NCBI RefSeq assembly: GCF_009870125.1
Contig: NC_046683.1
Location: forward strand, 57,179,869 to 57,243,868
From: Drosophila pseudoobscura
Taxonomy: Eukaryota > Arthropoda > Insecta > Diptera > Drosophilidae
Direction of reading: 5' to 3'
Length of the DNA stretch: 64,000 nucleotides
Below are positions 35,601 through 41,829 of this stretch, piece after piece. The translations under genes and the position numbers were made by a program. The notes under the pieces are model-generated. The model was not told where the DNA came from, did no database searches, and worked only from the letters and a program-made list of their open reading frames with translations. Each line of letters starts with the position of its first letter. Positions within the stretch are counted from its first letter, which is position 1.

Positions 35601-36566
35601 TGGCATAAAATGAATATGTATTCCGTGTTTTTTCTCTCTGTAGGGGCCGGGGATGTCCACAAATGACATTTCTGCATTATTTTTACATGCCATTCTTGGT
35701 TTTTCTGCACCACATCTATCTACCTTACAACTACATGTTTTCGTGGCGCCACCTGACGACTTACCTGACACCTACACAAATGTTTCAGCCGAAAAGTATG
35801 CACTTTTTTTAATCCCATTCCCAGAAGCCGGCTGCTATGGGGTGGATGGGTGGAAGAGAAGTTTCGCTTACCTTTCTTCGGCCAGCGACTTTCCCTCCTC
35901 GTACATGGAGTCCAGGGAATAGTCATCCGCTATGGAGCTGTAGACATTCGTCTGTGTCCCCGCTGTCTCCTCGTCACAGTAGCTGCAGCTGCAGCACGAG
36001 TACTGAGAGCAGTATGAGGAGGCATCCATGTCGGTGATGCCAATGGAGCATTCCTCGTCCATCGGACGTTGCTGGGCCTCCATCGGAATGGTCTCCCCCT
36101 TCTGGGGGGAACTACTGCGGGGTGAACGACTGGAAAGAGTCGGAAGATTAGGTAAACCTCAGAGAACGGAGCAAATCGAGTGTTACCTCTTGGTGCGTGT
36201 GTCCATTGTGTCCATGACCACGTTCCAGGTGCGGTGAATCAAGTAGAGCAGAAACAGCACCCTCGACGTCTCCCCATTGTGCGGTGGCGGGGCATTAGAT
36301 GCATTGGGCCCCCCAGCGCCACCGCCCAGGCAGCTGCTGGACCCAAGCCTTGGTTCTTGTGGAGTCTGGCCGTGCCCGTGCTCGTGGTCGTGGTCGTGGT
36401 GTGGGTGGCGTGCGGGAAGGGTCTTGGAGCGGTACTCGCTCTGGAGGCAGTACTCCCTCTTGTGCTGCTGGTATCGTCTGCGTGTGTTAAACCTAGAAGG
36501 CACCTCGTCTACACCTCCAGCTCCCACTCCAGCTCCAGCTCCAGTCGCAGCGATGCGGTTGCCCAT
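7716..36566 (-). CDS. Formin-type GBD/FH3 protein lacking FH1/FH2, with a 25 kb intron
   Basis: Eight exons rebuilt by splice signals and phase: 36187-36566, 35872-36129, 10379-10673, 10137-10312, 9959-10072, 9709-9897, 9314-9646 and 7716-9246; they sum to 3276 nt, an uninterrupted 1091 aa frame. The N terminus is MGN, a possible N-myristoylation site as in FMNL formins, followed by a low-complexity His/Gly/Ser-rich region. The central part is formin-like: [17 protein letters not shown], then armadillo-like FH3 helices (FVQEFVATP..., [34 protein letters not shown]). A coiled coil (~residues 640-690) and an acidic, Pro-rich tail follow. No poly-Pro FH1 or FH2 actin-nucleating domain is present before the stop, so it may bind Rho-type GTPases or other formins rather than nucleate actin. 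The junction across the 25.2 kb intron is the least certain: it rests on phase (AG plus T) and good splice sites. Confidence 0.72.
11569..11604. repeat. (GGCT)n microsatellite
   Basis: About eight tandem GGCT units with one GACT variant. Confidence 0.85.
11623..11650. repeat. CAG/CAA triplet run
   Basis: Short CAGCAGCAA-type run in noncoding DNA. Confidence 0.75.
11969..12394 (-). CDS. c-type lysozyme, LysS-like
   Basis: Intronless, 141 aa, ATG at 12394. c-type lysozymes (GH22) hydrolyse the beta-1,4 bond between MurNAc and GlcNAc in peptidoglycan; in flies most are gut digestive enzymes. A signal peptide of ~20 aa ([20 protein letters not shown]) precedes RTLDRC. The catalytic Glu is E52 (QHESDYR) and the catalytic Asp D70 ([10 protein letters not shown]); the eight fold cysteines are present. 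It differs from the other eleven copies in the QADGRF loop and in the [13 protein letters not shown] segment, which it shares with the gene at 14124. The substrate-loop and C-terminal [14 protein letters not shown] recall fly LysS/LysE; exact orthology is not established. A TATA-like ATAAATA lies at 12452-12458. Confidence 0.93.
   Translation of the reverse strand: MKAFFALVILACAAAPALSGRTLDRCSLAREMSNLGVPRDQLDKWTCIAQHESDYRTWVVGPANSDGSNDYGIFQINDLYWCQADGRFSYNECGLSCNALLTDDITNSVRCAQKVLSQQGWGAWAVWHYCSGWLPSIDECF
12395..14075. other. Intronic spacer between lysozymes
   Basis: 5' flank of the 11969 gene and upstream DNA of the 14124 gene. Contains GTAT/TGTA and AGAGGCAG microsatellites (12780-12815, 12895-12930), GGATGGGTTGGAT repeats (13215-13255) and a GCCCA-rich run at 13607-13641. 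No gene seen. Confidence 0.4.
13607..13641. repeat. (CCAGC)n-type minisatellite
   Basis: Alternating GCCCA and GTCCA pentamers. Confidence 0.75.
14076..14083 (+). promoter_or_regulatory. TATA box of the 14124 lysozyme gene
   Basis: TATAAATA followed by CTCCCC, the same extended box seen before the genes at 14797 and 16495. It lies 48 nt before the ATG. Confidence 0.7.
14124..14558 (+). CDS. c-type lysozyme, LysP-like
   Basis: Intronless, 144 aa from ATG 14124 (the in-frame codons before it begin with TTG). The signal peptide ends near HAA/RTMDRC. Catalytic E54 (QHESDYR) and D72 ([10 protein letters not shown]) are intact, as are eight cysteines. It combines a LysS-like middle ([13 protein letters not shown]) with a LysP-like ending ([14 protein letters not shown]) and the APPSGRF loop of the LysD-like set. 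First of three tandem plus-strand genes that share promoter form; AATAAA at 14593-14598. In D. melanogaster LysP is a salivary-gland lysozyme; whether this gene is its orthologue is my inference. Confidence 0.92.
   Translation: MRTFLVIGALVVACLASASHAARTMDRCTLAREMSNLGVPRDQLARWACIAQHESDYRTWVVGPANSDGSNDYGIFQINNYYWCAPPSGRFSYNECGLSCNSLLTDDITKSVRCAQKVLSQQGWSAWSTWKYCSGSLPSINNCF
14732..14768 (+). promoter_or_regulatory. TATA box and initiator of the 14797 gene
   Basis: TATAAATA at 14732-14739 followed by CTCCCC, and TCAGTT at 14763-14768, whose A (14765) is 33 nt downstream of the box: canonical fly core-promoter spacing. Confidence 0.75.
14797..15237 (+). CDS. c-type lysozyme homologue with catalytic Asp replaced by Ala
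   Basis: Intronless, 146 aa, ATG 14797. Signal peptide of ~21 aa, then RTMDRC. Catalytic Glu E53 is present (DHESSYR), but the second catalytic residue is Ala: the usual SNDYG reads GYQAYG, with GCC at 15007-15009 (residue 71). Loss of this Asp sharply reduces or abolishes muramidase activity in studied c-type lysozymes. The eight fold cysteines are kept, the frame is intact, and a short PAY extension follows the usual C terminus. The TATA/initiator pair and AATAAA (15286-15291) look functional. Likely a secreted protein with weak or no lytic activity, perhaps a peptidoglycan or sugar binder (inference). Confidence 0.9.
   Translation: MKTFLVICFLALAGLAPAILARTMDRCLLAQEMFRLGVPKDQLARWACIADHESSYRTDVVGPPNSDGYQAYGIFQINDYYWCAPPSGRFSHNQCDMSCNALLSNTITESVRCAQKVLAMQGWGAWAVWHYCSGNLPSIDDCFPAY
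15238..16427. other. Intronic spacer between lysozymes
   Basis: AT-rich DNA with no supported gene. A 94-codon frame at 16114-16398 shows no recognisable domain or splice context. Confidence 0.4.
16428..16466 (+). promoter_or_regulatory. TATA box and initiator of the 16495 gene
   Basis: TATAAATA at 16428-16435 followed by CTCCCT; TCAGTC at 16453 and TCAGTT at 16461 are candidate initiators 27 and 35 nt downstream. Confidence 0.7.
16495..16920 (+). CDS. Lysozyme-like protein lacking both catalytic residues
   Basis: Intronless, 141 aa, ATG 16495. Signal peptide of ~22 aa, then [13 protein letters not shown]. The position of the catalytic Glu is Gln (CAG 16654-16656, residue 54, in ADNQSNF) and that of the catalytic Asp is Asn (AAT 16708-16710, residue 72, in [10 protein letters not shown]). 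All eight cysteines remain, so the fold should be kept. The substrate-loop segment after YWC is rewritten ([15 protein letters not shown]) and the usual WSTWKYCSG is shortened to WPGCTG. The frame is intact, with a good promoter and AATAAA at 16999-17004. This is not decay: it looks like a retained non-enzymatic lysozyme-fold protein, analogous in logic to alpha-lactalbumin or sperm lysozyme-like proteins. Role unknown. Confidence 0.9.
   Translation: MRASLLICALIVACLAPGILATRTMDRCSLAREMANHRVPRDQLARWACIADNQSNFHTDAVSPTNDKGFRNYGIFQISNEYWCYSKDQAAREVECKVKCEAFLEDDITHSVLCAKKILEKQGWSAWPGCTGSLPSIDNCF
17262..17287. repeat. (GGCTGT)n microsatellite
   Basis: Four tandem GGCTGT units with a variant end. 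Confidence 0.8.
19969..20001. repeat. (TACGAG)n microsatellite
   Basis: GACTACGAG-type units; the same TACGA unit recurs at 7284, 17615 and 40915 in this window. Confidence 0.75.
20894..21316 (-). CDS. c-type lysozyme, LysD-like copy 1
   Basis: Intronless, 140 aa. One of eight near-identical copies with the 18-aa signal [18 protein letters not shown], catalytic E50 (EHESSYR), D68 ([10 protein letters not shown]) and eight cysteines. Its combination of variable blocks is [16 protein letters not shown] and [14 protein letters not shown], and it is the only copy with PPTGRF instead of PPSGRF. TATA box (TATAAAA on the minus strand) at 21367-21373; TTTATT at 20846-20851 gives AATAAA for the minus-strand transcript. 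The ~270 bp 5' flank is nearly the same as those of the genes at 30609 and 35149. Confidence 0.95.
   Translation of the reverse strand: MKAFIVLVALALAAPAFGRTMDRCSLAREMSDLGVPRDQLARWTCIAEHESSYRTGVVGPENYNGSNDYGIFQINDYYWCAPPTGRFSYNECGLSCNALLTDNIEHSVRCAQKVLSQQGWSAWSTWHYCSGWLPSIDECF
21317..22839. other. Intronic spacer, partly duplicated
   Basis: 21317-21570 is a 5' flank shared with the 30609 and 35149 genes. ~22180-22839 is a diverged direct copy of ~25840-26589 (shared words such as ATAATGAATATGTCTTTGG and TATAATCGATTTGACATT). The middle is AT-rich with no gene. Confidence 0.5.
22840..23262 (-). CDS. c-type lysozyme, LysD-like copy 2
   Basis: Intronless, 140 aa, E50, D68 and eight cysteines intact. 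Variable blocks: [16 protein letters not shown] and [14 protein letters not shown], the same set as the genes at 26590, 32190 and 33303. Its 5' UTR and promoter differ from those three (TTTTATA at 23323-23329, leader ending in CAAAACAAA before the ATG), whereas its 3' flank matches the 26590 gene. The coding region is thus more alike than the upstream flank, as expected if gene conversion acts on the coding part. Confidence 0.95.
   Translation of the reverse strand: MKAFIVLVALALAAPAFGRTMDRCSLAREMSDLGVPRDQLARWTCIAEHESSYRTGVVGPENYNGSNDYGIFQINDYYWCAPPSGRFSYNECGLSCNNLLTDDITNSVRCAQKVLSQQGWSAWSTWKYCDGSLPSINDCF
23263..25207. other. Intronic spacer, no gene seen
   Basis: Contains CCTCATG (23717-23740) and CCCGTC (24413-24430) short repeats and GATGTT repeats (24660-24690). 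GATAAG/TTATCT motifs near 23354 and 23391 sit upstream of the 22840 gene and could bind gut GATA factors (inference). Confidence 0.4.
25208..25245 (+). promoter_or_regulatory. TATA box and initiator of the 25265 gene
   Basis: TATAAAA at 25208-25214 and TCAGTT at 25240-25245, with the A at 25242, 34 nt from the box. The 5' leader (GACATCAGTTTCCAATAATT) is the same as in the 26590, 32190 and 33303 genes. Confidence 0.75.
25265..25687 (+). CDS. c-type lysozyme, LysD-like copy 3 (mosaic)
   Basis: Intronless, 140 aa; E50, D68 and eight cysteines intact. It is a mosaic: the [11 protein letters not shown] block of the HYCSGW-type copies joined to the [14 protein letters not shown] ending of the other type. 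An upstream extension of the open frame lies in the promoter and leader and is not coding; I start at the MKAF shared by all copies. AATAAA at 25707-25712. Its 3' flank is unlike those of the other KYCDGS-type copies. Confidence 0.95.
   Translation: MKAFIVLVALALAAPAFGRTMDRCSLAREMSDLGVPRDQLARWTCIAEHESSYRTGVVGPENYNGSNDYGIFQINDYYWCAPPSGRFSYNECGLSCNALLTDNIEHSVRCAQKVLSQQGWSAWSTWKYCDGSLPSINDCF
25688..26589. other. Intronic spacer, direct duplicate of ~22.2-22.8 kb
   Basis: Diverged duplicate of the DNA 3' of the 22840 gene, with GGTTTG/GGATTTG repeats at 26155-26190. No gene seen. Confidence 0.5.
26590..27012 (-). CDS. c-type lysozyme, LysD-like copy 4
   Basis: Intronless, 140 aa; catalytic residues and cysteines intact; blocks [30 protein letters not shown]. 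The 5' leader is the ATTGAAATCATC type shared with 25265, 32190 and 33303, and the TATA box (minus-strand TATAAAA) is at 27063-27069. The longer open frame upstream (to 27147) is promoter DNA. Divergent neighbour of the plus-strand 25265 gene, tail to tail. Confidence 0.95.
   Translation of the reverse strand: MKAFIVLVALALAAPAFGRTMDRCSLAREMSDLGVPRDQLARWTCIAEHESSYRTGVVGPENYNGSNDYGIFQINDYYWCAPPSGRFSYNECGLSCNNLLTDDITNSVRCAQKVLSQQGWSAWSTWKYCDGSLPSINDCF
27013..30608. other. 3.6 kb intronic spacer
   Basis: No supported gene. Features: CACACCACACC run (27893-27927), TGGCCAG repeats (28815-28838), (GA)n at 29138-29156, GGAGGA run (29305-29333) and GTTCATCGTTC repeats (30075-30110). 29,700-30,400 is GC-richer, ends in a CT tract, and looks like promoter or 5' UTR DNA, but I cannot tie it to a gene. 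Confidence 0.4.
29138..29156. repeat. (GA)n microsatellite
   Basis: Nine tandem AG units. Confidence 0.8.
30609..31031 (-). CDS. c-type lysozyme, LysD-like copy 5
   Basis: Intronless, 140 aa; E50, D68 and eight cysteines intact; blocks [30 protein letters not shown]. The signal peptide has VLAAPAFG instead of ALAAPAFG. Left-arm partner of the gene at 35149. The TATA box is altered: CATAAAA (31082-31088 on the minus strand) where its close relatives at 20894 and 35149 have TATAAAA in the same context, so expression may be lower (inference). Confidence 0.95.
   Translation of the reverse strand: MKAFIVLVALVLAAPAFGRTMDRCSLAREMSDLGVPRDQLDKWTCIAEHESSYRTGVVGPENYNGSNDYGIFQINDYYWCAPPSGRFSYNECGLSCNALLTDNIEHSVRCAQKVLSQQGWSAWSTWHYCSGWLPSIDECF
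31032..32189. other. AT-rich spacer, left arm of inverted repeat
   Basis: 5' flank of the 30609 gene, then AT-rich DNA. A 70-codon frame (31716-31928, +) recurs in the other arm (33987-34199, -) simply because the DNA is duplicated. Confidence 0.5.
32190..32612 (-). CDS. c-type lysozyme, LysD-like copy 6
   Basis: Intronless, 140 aa; catalytic residues and cysteines intact; blocks [30 protein letters not shown]. Mirror partner of the 33303 gene, facing it head to head across the inverted-repeat spacer. TATA box at 32663-32669 (minus-strand TATAAAA) and the ATTGAAATCATC leader. Confidence 0.95.
   Translation of the reverse strand: MKAFIVLVALALAAPAFGRTMDRCSLAREMSDLGVPRDQLARWTCIAEHESSYRTGVVGPENYNGSNDYGIFQINDYYWCAPPSGRFSYNECGLSCNNLLTDDITNSVRCAQKVLSQQGWSAWSTWKYCDGSLPSINDCF
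32656..33245. other. Inverted-repeat spacer and divergent promoter region
   Basis: 590 bp of unique DNA between the head-to-head genes at 32190 and 33303. It contains GATAAC/TTATC motifs (for example near 32690, 33215 and 33226) that could bind a gut GATA factor, and a GTATGT microsatellite near 33010. The symmetric GAGTTATCTCGAG / CTCGAGATAACTCC at each edge marks the arm ends. Confidence 0.5.
33246..33283 (+). promoter_or_regulatory. TATA box and initiator of the 33303 gene
   Basis: TATAAAA at 33246-33252 and TCAGTT at 33278-33283, 34 nt apart from box start to the initiator A. Confidence 0.75.
33303..33725 (+). CDS. c-type lysozyme, LysD-like copy 7
   Basis: Intronless, 140 aa; protein identical or nearly so to the 32190 and 26590 products, with all catalytic residues and cysteines. 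The 38 open codons before MKAF are promoter and leader. AATAAA at 33745-33750. Confidence 0.95.
   Translation: MKAFIVLVALALAAPAFGRTMDRCSLAREMSDLGVPRDQLARWTCIAEHESSYRTGVVGPENYNGSNDYGIFQINDYYWCAPPSGRFSYNECGLSCNNLLTDDITNSVRCAQKVLSQQGWSAWSTWKYCDGSLPSINDCF
33726..35091. other. AT-rich spacer, right arm of inverted repeat
   Basis: Inverted copy of 31041-32189 with an extra ~230 bp segment at about 34660-34890. No independent gene seen. Confidence 0.5.
35092..35129 (+). promoter_or_regulatory. TATA box and initiator of the 35149 gene
   Basis: TATAAAA at 35092-35098, TCAGTT at 35124-35129 (A 34 nt downstream), with an AGATAAC GATA-type motif ~30 nt upstream of the box. Confidence 0.75.
35149..35571 (+). 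CDS. c-type lysozyme, LysD-like copy 8
   Basis: Intronless, 140 aa; E50, D68 and eight cysteines intact; blocks MSNL (others MSDL), [30 protein letters not shown]. Right-arm partner of the 30609 gene, but with an intact TATA box. AATAAA at 35591-35596. It is the last lysozyme before exon 2 of the host gene, ~300 bp away. Confidence 0.95.
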   Translation: MKAFIVLVALALAAPAFGRTMDRCSLAREMSNLGVPRDQLDKWTCIAEHESSYRTGVVGPENYNGSNDYGIFQINDYYWCAPPSGRFSYNECGLSCNALLTDNIEHSVRCAQKVLSQQGWSAWSTWHYCSGWLPSIDECF

Positions 36567-38144
36567 TACGACGACGACGCTGATCGGCGCCTGTCAGGCA
36601 TTGCCTAATGTGACATGGACAAACAAGCACACAACATATGTTAGAGCATGGGGCAGAGCAGATGATGTCTGCTTGGATCGCTGTTTGACTCGCATCCAAG
36701 AGTATTAGCGCTGACACAATTCCTAACCAGTTTGGGTTCCAGTTCCTCCGCCATCCCATCCTATCGTCTGGGCGATTGCCAAGCGAAAAAAAGTGAAGTG
36801 CCCGATGGAATTGGGTCAGCGGCGAGTTCTCGATGGATGGAAACGAGGTCGCCGAGAACAAATGCCTGTAGATGGTCAGACCGTGGTCGGGGCTCCTACT
36901 CATGCCTGGTCCTCACGAGCAACTTGTAATTATGATAAACTATCTATCCATTGGCGAAATGATGGATTGCGTGGACCAGTTCTGGCCAGAACCTGAAGAG
37001 CTCTCCAGCTGGACAGCATGATTGCTACTCCGGCGGGGCGTGGAGGCTAGGCTGTGAGTGACACTCTTGATGGCTTAAATCTATAGCGGCTCCTCATCCA
37101 GGCCACGCATTCGGCACACTCATTAGGGAGGCCATTCATCAAATTAGCACCCTTGGCCGATTTGTCTGTCCCAGCACTTGCGGCTTGACCCGATCCACAC
37201 CCAGAATGCGACCACATTAGAGCCTCCACTTGGGAGCAGCACTGGGGAGGAACCGCAGTCACTGGCTTATCTGCAAACGTAGCTAAACGTGACCGCTAAA
37301 TGACAGAACACGACAAAACACGATTACAGAGCAGAACAGAGCCAGAAGCAGAAGCAGAACCAGAACCAGAACCACGGGCGCTATCAGTGGAGGGTCGCCA
37401 CCTACCACAGTGAAAGGTGCTCCGCAGGGATGGATCGTAGAAACATTTACTGCAAGCAATCTCTGAATCTCGGACATCAATTAGTCGAAAATAGATCTGA
37501 GATTATGTATAAGTTATAGATCAACTTGGCAGAACAACTTTCATGCTGTCAACGAATATGGAAATTGGAACCGTTAATGGGAACCTGTTTTCGGAGGGCC
37601 CCACAGCCAGGGCCCTGAAGAGGAGAACCTTTTGTGCAGTGAAAGTGATGATAAAGAAGTGGAAAGTTTTGTCGAGGCCCTCCATTGGAAAAGTTGGTAG
37701 GGTAGGTTCTGTCCGTTTTATTTCGTTACGTTTCGGTCGTTAAACGAGGGTGCCACTGTACTTAAAAGTTGCACCATAAAAAATACCACCAAGACATGCG
37801 GCTTGAGCGTGAGTGCGGAAGAGTGGAAGAACTCGACATCTCGACACTAATTAAACTAAATTAAACCAAGAGTTTATCTTATCACACAGCAGTCACCCTG
37901 TATCTGTATGGGCAGCAATGTTAACTATAGGACGAACCGCACACCGGCCAGTGCACGGCACTCAACCCCAACCACAGCCCAAGCACTGAAATGCGAAGCA
38001 GCGTCGGTGTGCGCCTCACAGTCGCGTTTCCAACGATCTACAGAGCGGTACACTCCAGTGGAGAGACCCAGAGCAACAGAGCTAGAAAGGAATACGAATA
38101 CTCGTAACTAGGACACACCTTGGGGCATCAGCATCAGCATCATT
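36567..38144. other. Intergenic, upstream of the formin-like gene
   Basis: Between the MGN start of the minus-strand gene and the plus-strand C11orf54-type gene. Contains an AGAACCAGAAC run (37335-37375) and no recognisable coding exon. Probably promoters and 5' UTR of both neighbours. Confidence 0.4.
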
Positions 38145-39456
38145 ATGAGCCAGAAACAAACACAGAACCAGCTGGAGACAGAGCAACTGCTCTTCGAGGA
38201 GAAGCCGCTCCACGTGCCCCCATTGCCGGAGCTGCAGAATGGTGAGCGACGGGGAGCGGGGAGATCAGATCTTAAAGATAAAGATACTACGTGCCTCCGC
38301 CCGATGCCATGTGCAAATGACCTTCAGAACTGTGTCGAACTTTCCATAGCCGGTTTTCTGTAGTTTTTTTTTGTTTTCGGTTTTCGGTTTTCTGTTCTGT
38401 TTTTCTTCTTTGTTTTCGTCGCGACGCCTCTAAACTGACAAAACATATGACTGGGCGGAGAGCTTTCGGGTAGCTTTTGCACGCCAAAAGCCGTTTGTGT
38501 TTAGATGGAGGGCGGAGATAAAGCTTTTGGTTCAATAGGTGTCTTTCTCTCTCTCTCTTTTTCGTTTCGCAGTCATACAGGGTGCCTTGAGGGGAAACTT
38601 CGCCCAGGTGGAGGTGAGTGTGGGTGCCTGCCCCGACCTGAAGGCGCCACGATTCGGATTGGTGGAAAGCGGACTGGGGGGCAGGCCCACGCTGCTAGAG
38701 GCGGGTGGCCCACCCTTCCTGCTTCCCAACGTCCACCGGGAAAAGCTGTACAACATCAAGGAGATCACGCGGAAGATCCAGGGACCCGGTAAGGTCTTCG
38801 CTGTGGGCGCCGGCGCAGGACCCTGGCCCATCCGCAGCTCCAACTGCGAGGGCATCTTCAATTTGTCGGTGAGCGAGGGGGACGAGCTGACGAACGGCAG
38901 CTACACGGCCACGGTGCGGGGAGAGCAGGAGGTGTGTGTGCTGGAGAAGATCCCCCACACGGAGCCCCGCTGTGCGCTGCTGCTGAACCTCTTCCTCAGC
39001 CAGGGAGCACCTGGACAGGTGCTGAAGATCAGCGCCAAGCAGCGCACCGGCGAACATAATTTCATCGAGTGCATCCGCAAGGGGCTGGAGGATCACTACG
39101 GCGATCGCGTGGTGGGCCTGGGCGGCATCTTCCTGATCAAGAAGGGCGCCGTCCACCAGCACGTGATGCCAGACTTCAGCTCGACGCCCATCCACACCGA
39201 CGAGGAGCTCAACGAGTGGCTTAAATTCTACGATATGCCCGCCCAACTCAATGCCGTGGGCACCCTGGTGACCAAGGAGCACGGCCTCGACCTGCGCCTC
39301 CAGCACTTCCACTCGTTCTCCTTCAGCAACTGGGGCGGCCACTACCACTACGACACCACCCCCGACATCGTGGAGTACGAGGCGTATCTGAATGTCGCCG
39401 AGCGGGTGGTGAGGGTGGACAAGCCCCTGTCCACCCACAAAGTGGGAAGAGATTAG
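38145..39456 (+). CDS. C11orf54/DUF1907 family protein (putative Zn ester hydrolase)
   Basis: Two exons, 38145-38241 and 38573-39456, joined through a split Val codon, give 326 aa, close to human C11orf54 (315 aa). Exon 1 encodes a short polar N terminus ending PPLPELQN; exon 2 has the whole family domain, including GVFAVGAGAGPWP-like glycine-rich sequence and the metal motif HFHSF...GGHYHYD, with H277, H279 and H289 in HxHx9H spacing as expected for the zinc ligands of the human protein. The human enzyme shows ester hydrolase activity in vitro; its physiological substrate is unclear. The acceptor (TTTCGTTTCGCAG) and donor (GTGAGC) are good. I do not know the fly gene name. Confidence 0.9.
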
Positions 39457-41829
39457 ATATAATCTGATCTTCTCGTTATCTATATAAATATCCGACTTTT
39501 CCATTGCCTAATCCGTCATAAATAAATACTCTTATGAAGAAGATAGGACGAGCATATTCCAAAGGTTCCAAATCTCTTTCGGAAGATACATTATCTGGAG
39601 TACACTGCGTGTGGCCATGTGTATGTAGCGTGGTTCGGGTGGCAGACCGCTAGTCGCCCAGAAACCAATAACCAAAACAGAGACTGAGACTGAGGATTAG
39701 AGTTATCTCTGGCCCACTGTCTTCACCTGCCGACTGCCGACTGCCAAATCGATCATAAATATTAATGAGCGGAGGCCAAAAATAAACGCGAGTCTTAGAA
39801 GTTGGTTTCGGTTTCCGTCTGCGATCTCTCGAATGGCCCTGTGGCACGATGGTTGCTCATCATTTGTGGAGCTGGCCGCAGGGTCCGACGGCTTTATGTA
39901 ATTGCCAAAAATTAGAGCCGCAGCAGCAGCAAGCAGCTTTCTTTGCCATGCAAATCGATGGGCAAATGATCTCGATGAGTGCTCGAACGAGATCTTCTAG
40001 GCCGGAATGCCTGCTGGTGGCTGGTGGCTGTTGGATGGTGGATGGTGGGGTTCTGGTTCTGGGTCTGGGTCTGGGGCTGCGGCTTCATGCCTGGCCTAAT
40101 GAGAGACTCCACACGGCACACGGCAGGCAGACAGAGAGCTAAGCAGGCCGTAAATAATGCCCCGAACATGCAGCAATCTGTGTTTTTCTTTTTGCACCGC
40201 TGGCCATTAATTATTTAATAACTTTGATTCATGCAGAGCTCCGACTGCGACTGCGATTGCGATTGCAATTGCAATAGTCCTAGTGCGAGTCCATTAAAAC
40301 GTTTTATGGTTTGCCTCAGAGAAGAAACCATTTCGAAAAACAGAAACAGAAACAGAAACTGGAATCCCCCGCCCGATTGTTGTGACAGTTACAAATCGCA
40401 GTTGATCGGCGCATCGATCATGGCCGAAAGACTTACCCGTACTGGGGAGTCGCGCAGGGAGGGATAGACTCTCCCAGAAATGGAGCTGGGATCGCGGCTG
40501 CTGCTTCTATTCTTCTTCTGGCGATGTCTGCACCTCTTAACGGGTCTCTAATATTTGCATTTAAATATTTATTATTCGGATTCTGGTAACCTTCTTTGAA
40601 ACTCGCACACAATCAAAAAAACATACAGCGATCGAGCGACGATCGACGATCGACGGACGGTCGTTCAGGCGATTGATCCAATTTAATCTTCCAGCGAGCG
40701 CGGAGAGAAATGCAAATGCGATTTCTTCGTCGCACGAAAAAGAAAATCTCTTTTTGTTATTGTTACCGTTGTGGTTGTGGTTGTGGCTGTGGCTCTGGCT
40801 CTTGTAACCGTTTTTGTGGGTCTGGCATACACTCGTATTTATTCATATTTTAAACACACCATTAGCACTTTTTATTAACTGCCTTTTGCTTTGATTGACT
40901 CGACTCGATCCGAATACGACTACGACTACGACTACGACTTGGGGCTTAGGCTTAGACTGGGTCTCGATCTCGATCTGGGTCTGGGTCTGGCTTGTACAAC
41001 GACTTTGGCGCGTCTGCTCGGCTGAAACGCGAGTTGCAGACTGAATGAAGTCTGCGATCAGATGGCACGGCTACCGCCGCTGTTTGGAGTCGCTTTTCAT
41101 ATGGGTCTCCAGGCGCGTAGCCAGCGAACTTGTTTCGGGGGGAGAGCCGGCTCCAACGACAGTCTATTCTGGTACATTGTATTAATGCTGATTCTGGCCG
41201 TTTCTTATCGGGAGCTCGGTGAATGCTTAATAGAGAGTTATCCCCGCCCCTCCTCGCCTGGCCATATCATTTGACAACTCATTTTCCCCACCAATTTATG
41301 CACTGTCCCACCACTGTCGGATCAAGTTTGGCTGCTCTGCTTTACAAGAGTTTTTAAATTGAAATTGTCGTATAATCTCTAATGGGCCGTATTTGTTGAT
41401 AGCCAGTGAAGTGAAGTGGCCAAGAGACCGGGCCGACAAGTGCATAAACACATGCCGCAGAGGTTTTCCCAACCCCGAAACCTGTTCCAAAACAAAGTCG
41501 CTGCCAAGGCTGCCGCTGCTGCTGCATCCATTTCCATTAGGAGCGACACAACGCAGCAACTTCGCTCCTGTTCGAGCCCAAAGGCAGGCCAAGCTTTCAG
41601 GCCCCCCTAAAAACCGTTCAATGAACCCCGCCTCCAAAGAAAGTAACTGGCTCGAGAGGCAGTCTTCATAAAAATTGCATAATGATTGATGCCGCGGGGG
41701 GCTGGCTTGGCCCAGCCTGGCCTGGCTCTTGTCTTGTCTTGTCTTATATCGCACATTATAATTACACTCCAATTTGTTCTCCTATACTTGGGCGTTTCCA
41801 TTAATGAATGATTGTGTTCCTCTTTGCAG
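39457..41829. other. Intergenic, no gene seen
   Basis: Holds TGGGTCTGGGTC runs (40055-40075, 40975-40990), a GACTGCGATTGC run (40240-40275), a (TACGAC)n run and AAACAG repeats (40340-40360). No coding exon recognised. Confidence 0.4.
40915..40940. repeat. (TACGAC)n microsatellite
   Basis: Four tandem TACGAC units. Confidence 0.8.

Larger units (their letters stand above)
30575..35605. repeat. Large inverted repeat carrying four lysozyme genes
   Basis: Arms ~30575-32655 and ~33245-35605 are inverted copies around a ~590 bp spacer. Matching pairs: gene 32190 with 33303, gene 30609 with 35149, the AT-rich DNA between them (for example CAGATGTGCCCACCCAATTC near 31783 and its complement near 34125), and the 5' flanks at 31041-31290 and 34890-35140. 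The right arm has ~230 bp extra at about 34660-34890. Similarity is high over noncoding DNA, so the duplication is fairly recent. Confidence 0.88.
10674..35871 (-). other. 25.2 kb intron hosting the lysozyme cluster
   Basis: Donor GTAAGC at 35871 and acceptor TTTATTGCAG at 10674-10683 (minus strand) delimit the intron of the formin-like gene. The upstream exon ends two bases into a codon and the downstream exon starts with the third base, so the reading frame is kept. Twelve intronless lysozyme genes, seven minus and five plus... counted by the individual entries, lie within it. Confidence 0.65.

Noticed and set aside
38695-39504. 269-codon minus-strand frame
   Set aside because: Antisense shadow of the C11orf54-type exon, which has the conserved zinc motif on the plus strand.
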